Shown in pieces: positions 6,638 to 6,806 of a stretch of 6,806 bases of DNA. Within the stretch, counting starts at the first letter, position 1. Each line of letters opens with the position of its first letter. The notes under the pieces are model-generated. The model did no database searches. It saw nothing but the letters and a program-made list of their open reading frames with translations, and was not told where the DNA came from. The DNA lies in assembly GCA_005877535.1 (NCBI GenBank), contig VBOM01000183.1, positions 1 to 6,806 on the forward strand, given 5' to 3'. Source of the stretch: Nitrospirota bacterium (GTDB lineage: Bacteria > Nitrospirota > Nitrospiria > Nitrospirales > Nitrospiraceae). Position numbers and translations under genes: made by a program.

Positions 6638-6665
6638 GTAGGGGCGTATGGCCATACGCCCCTAC
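6638..6665. repeat. Perfect 28-bp palindrome at the pstS-pstC junction
   Basis: The arm GTAGGGGCGTATGG (6638-6651) is followed immediately by its exact reverse complement (6652-6665), giving a strong GC-rich cruciform or hairpin. It lies between the pstS stop at 6700 and the ATG of pstC at 6611. GTAGGGGCG...CGCCCCTAC palindromes are dispersed in several bacterial phyla (recalled, not searched). In RNA it would form a hairpin directly after pstS, where such structures often stabilise the binding-protein message and reduce read-through into the permease genes; that role is inferred here. No T-run follows on the minus strand. Confidence 0.85.
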
Positions 6666-6699
6666 AGAGGGAGAGGGGGCCAGAGCGGGATCGCTGTCG

Positions 6700-6806
6700 C
6701 TAATCAAGATTCTTGACTTCCTTCTCGATCGCGACTGCCTTCAGTGGGAAAAACCCGTCTTTGATCACCACTTGCTGTCCTTCTTTACTATAGATGAATT
6801 TGATGA
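6700..6806 (-). CDS. pstS: PstS, periplasmic phosphate-binding protein (C-terminal end only)
   Basis: The last 34 codons of a gene that enters from the right edge, ending at TAG (6702-6700). The peptide begins IKFIYSKEGQQVVIKDGFFP and ends with EKEVKNLD. The pattern of a helix 'IKFIYSKEGQQVV' followed by 'KDGFFPL' is the usual end of PstS-type solute-binding proteins, where a final helix precedes a short segment ending in G(Y/F)xPL. PstS captures phosphate outside the inner membrane and delivers it to PstC-PstA. Position directly upstream of pstC in the same direction supports the call. The signal peptide, phosphate-binding residues and promoter lie outside the window. Confidence 0.87.
   Translation of the reverse strand, partial: IKFIYSKEGQQVVIKDGFFPLKAVAIEKEVKNLD

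Overview
The window carries most of a high-affinity phosphate uptake operon on the minus strand. Read in its direction of transcription it holds the 3' end of pstS (cut by the window edge), pstC, pstA, pstB and phoU. At the left end, on the plus strand and convergent with that operon, lie two small genes: a four-helix membrane protein resembling the PsiE (phosphate-starvation-inducible) family, and an 82-residue protein that looks like a small winged-helix protein. Nearly all bases are coding. The gaps are about 1-205 (a large imperfect palindrome and no gene), 989-1150 (convergent gap) and about 90 bases between pstS and pstC. No RNA gene, CRISPR array, insertion sequence or phage gene is visible.

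The organism is a Gram-negative-type bacterium, most likely Nitrospira or a close relative in Nitrospirota. The reasons are recalled rather than searched: the long palindrome near the left end resembles a dispersed element I associate with Nitrospira genomes, and the 82-residue protein resembles small proteins I associate with the same group. Both Pst permeases are the enlarged type, with a big extracytoplasmic domain inserted after the first membrane helix, as in Pseudomonas and Vibrio.

The transporter logic is standard. PstS binds phosphate outside the inner membrane, PstC and PstA form the channel, PstB is the ATPase, and PhoU connects transport to Pho-regulon signalling and limits phosphate overload. 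pstC and pstA overlap by one base (TAATG), pstA and pstB are 9 bases apart with the pstB ribosome-binding site over the pstA stop, and pstB and phoU are 5 bases apart. This points to one translationally coupled unit. The operon promoter must lie upstream of pstS, outside the window, and no sensor kinase or response regulator gene is present here.

The most notable points are the seven blade-like repeats forming a probable beta-propeller inside PstC, a coiled-coil hairpin inside PstA whose tip carries an in-frame low-complexity insert built on an imperfect palindrome, and three unrelated palindromic elements spread over one locus (before the PsiE-like gene, inside pstA, and at the pstS-pstC junction). 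I found no convincing wholly new system; the domain architecture and the palindrome insertions are the parts worth following up.
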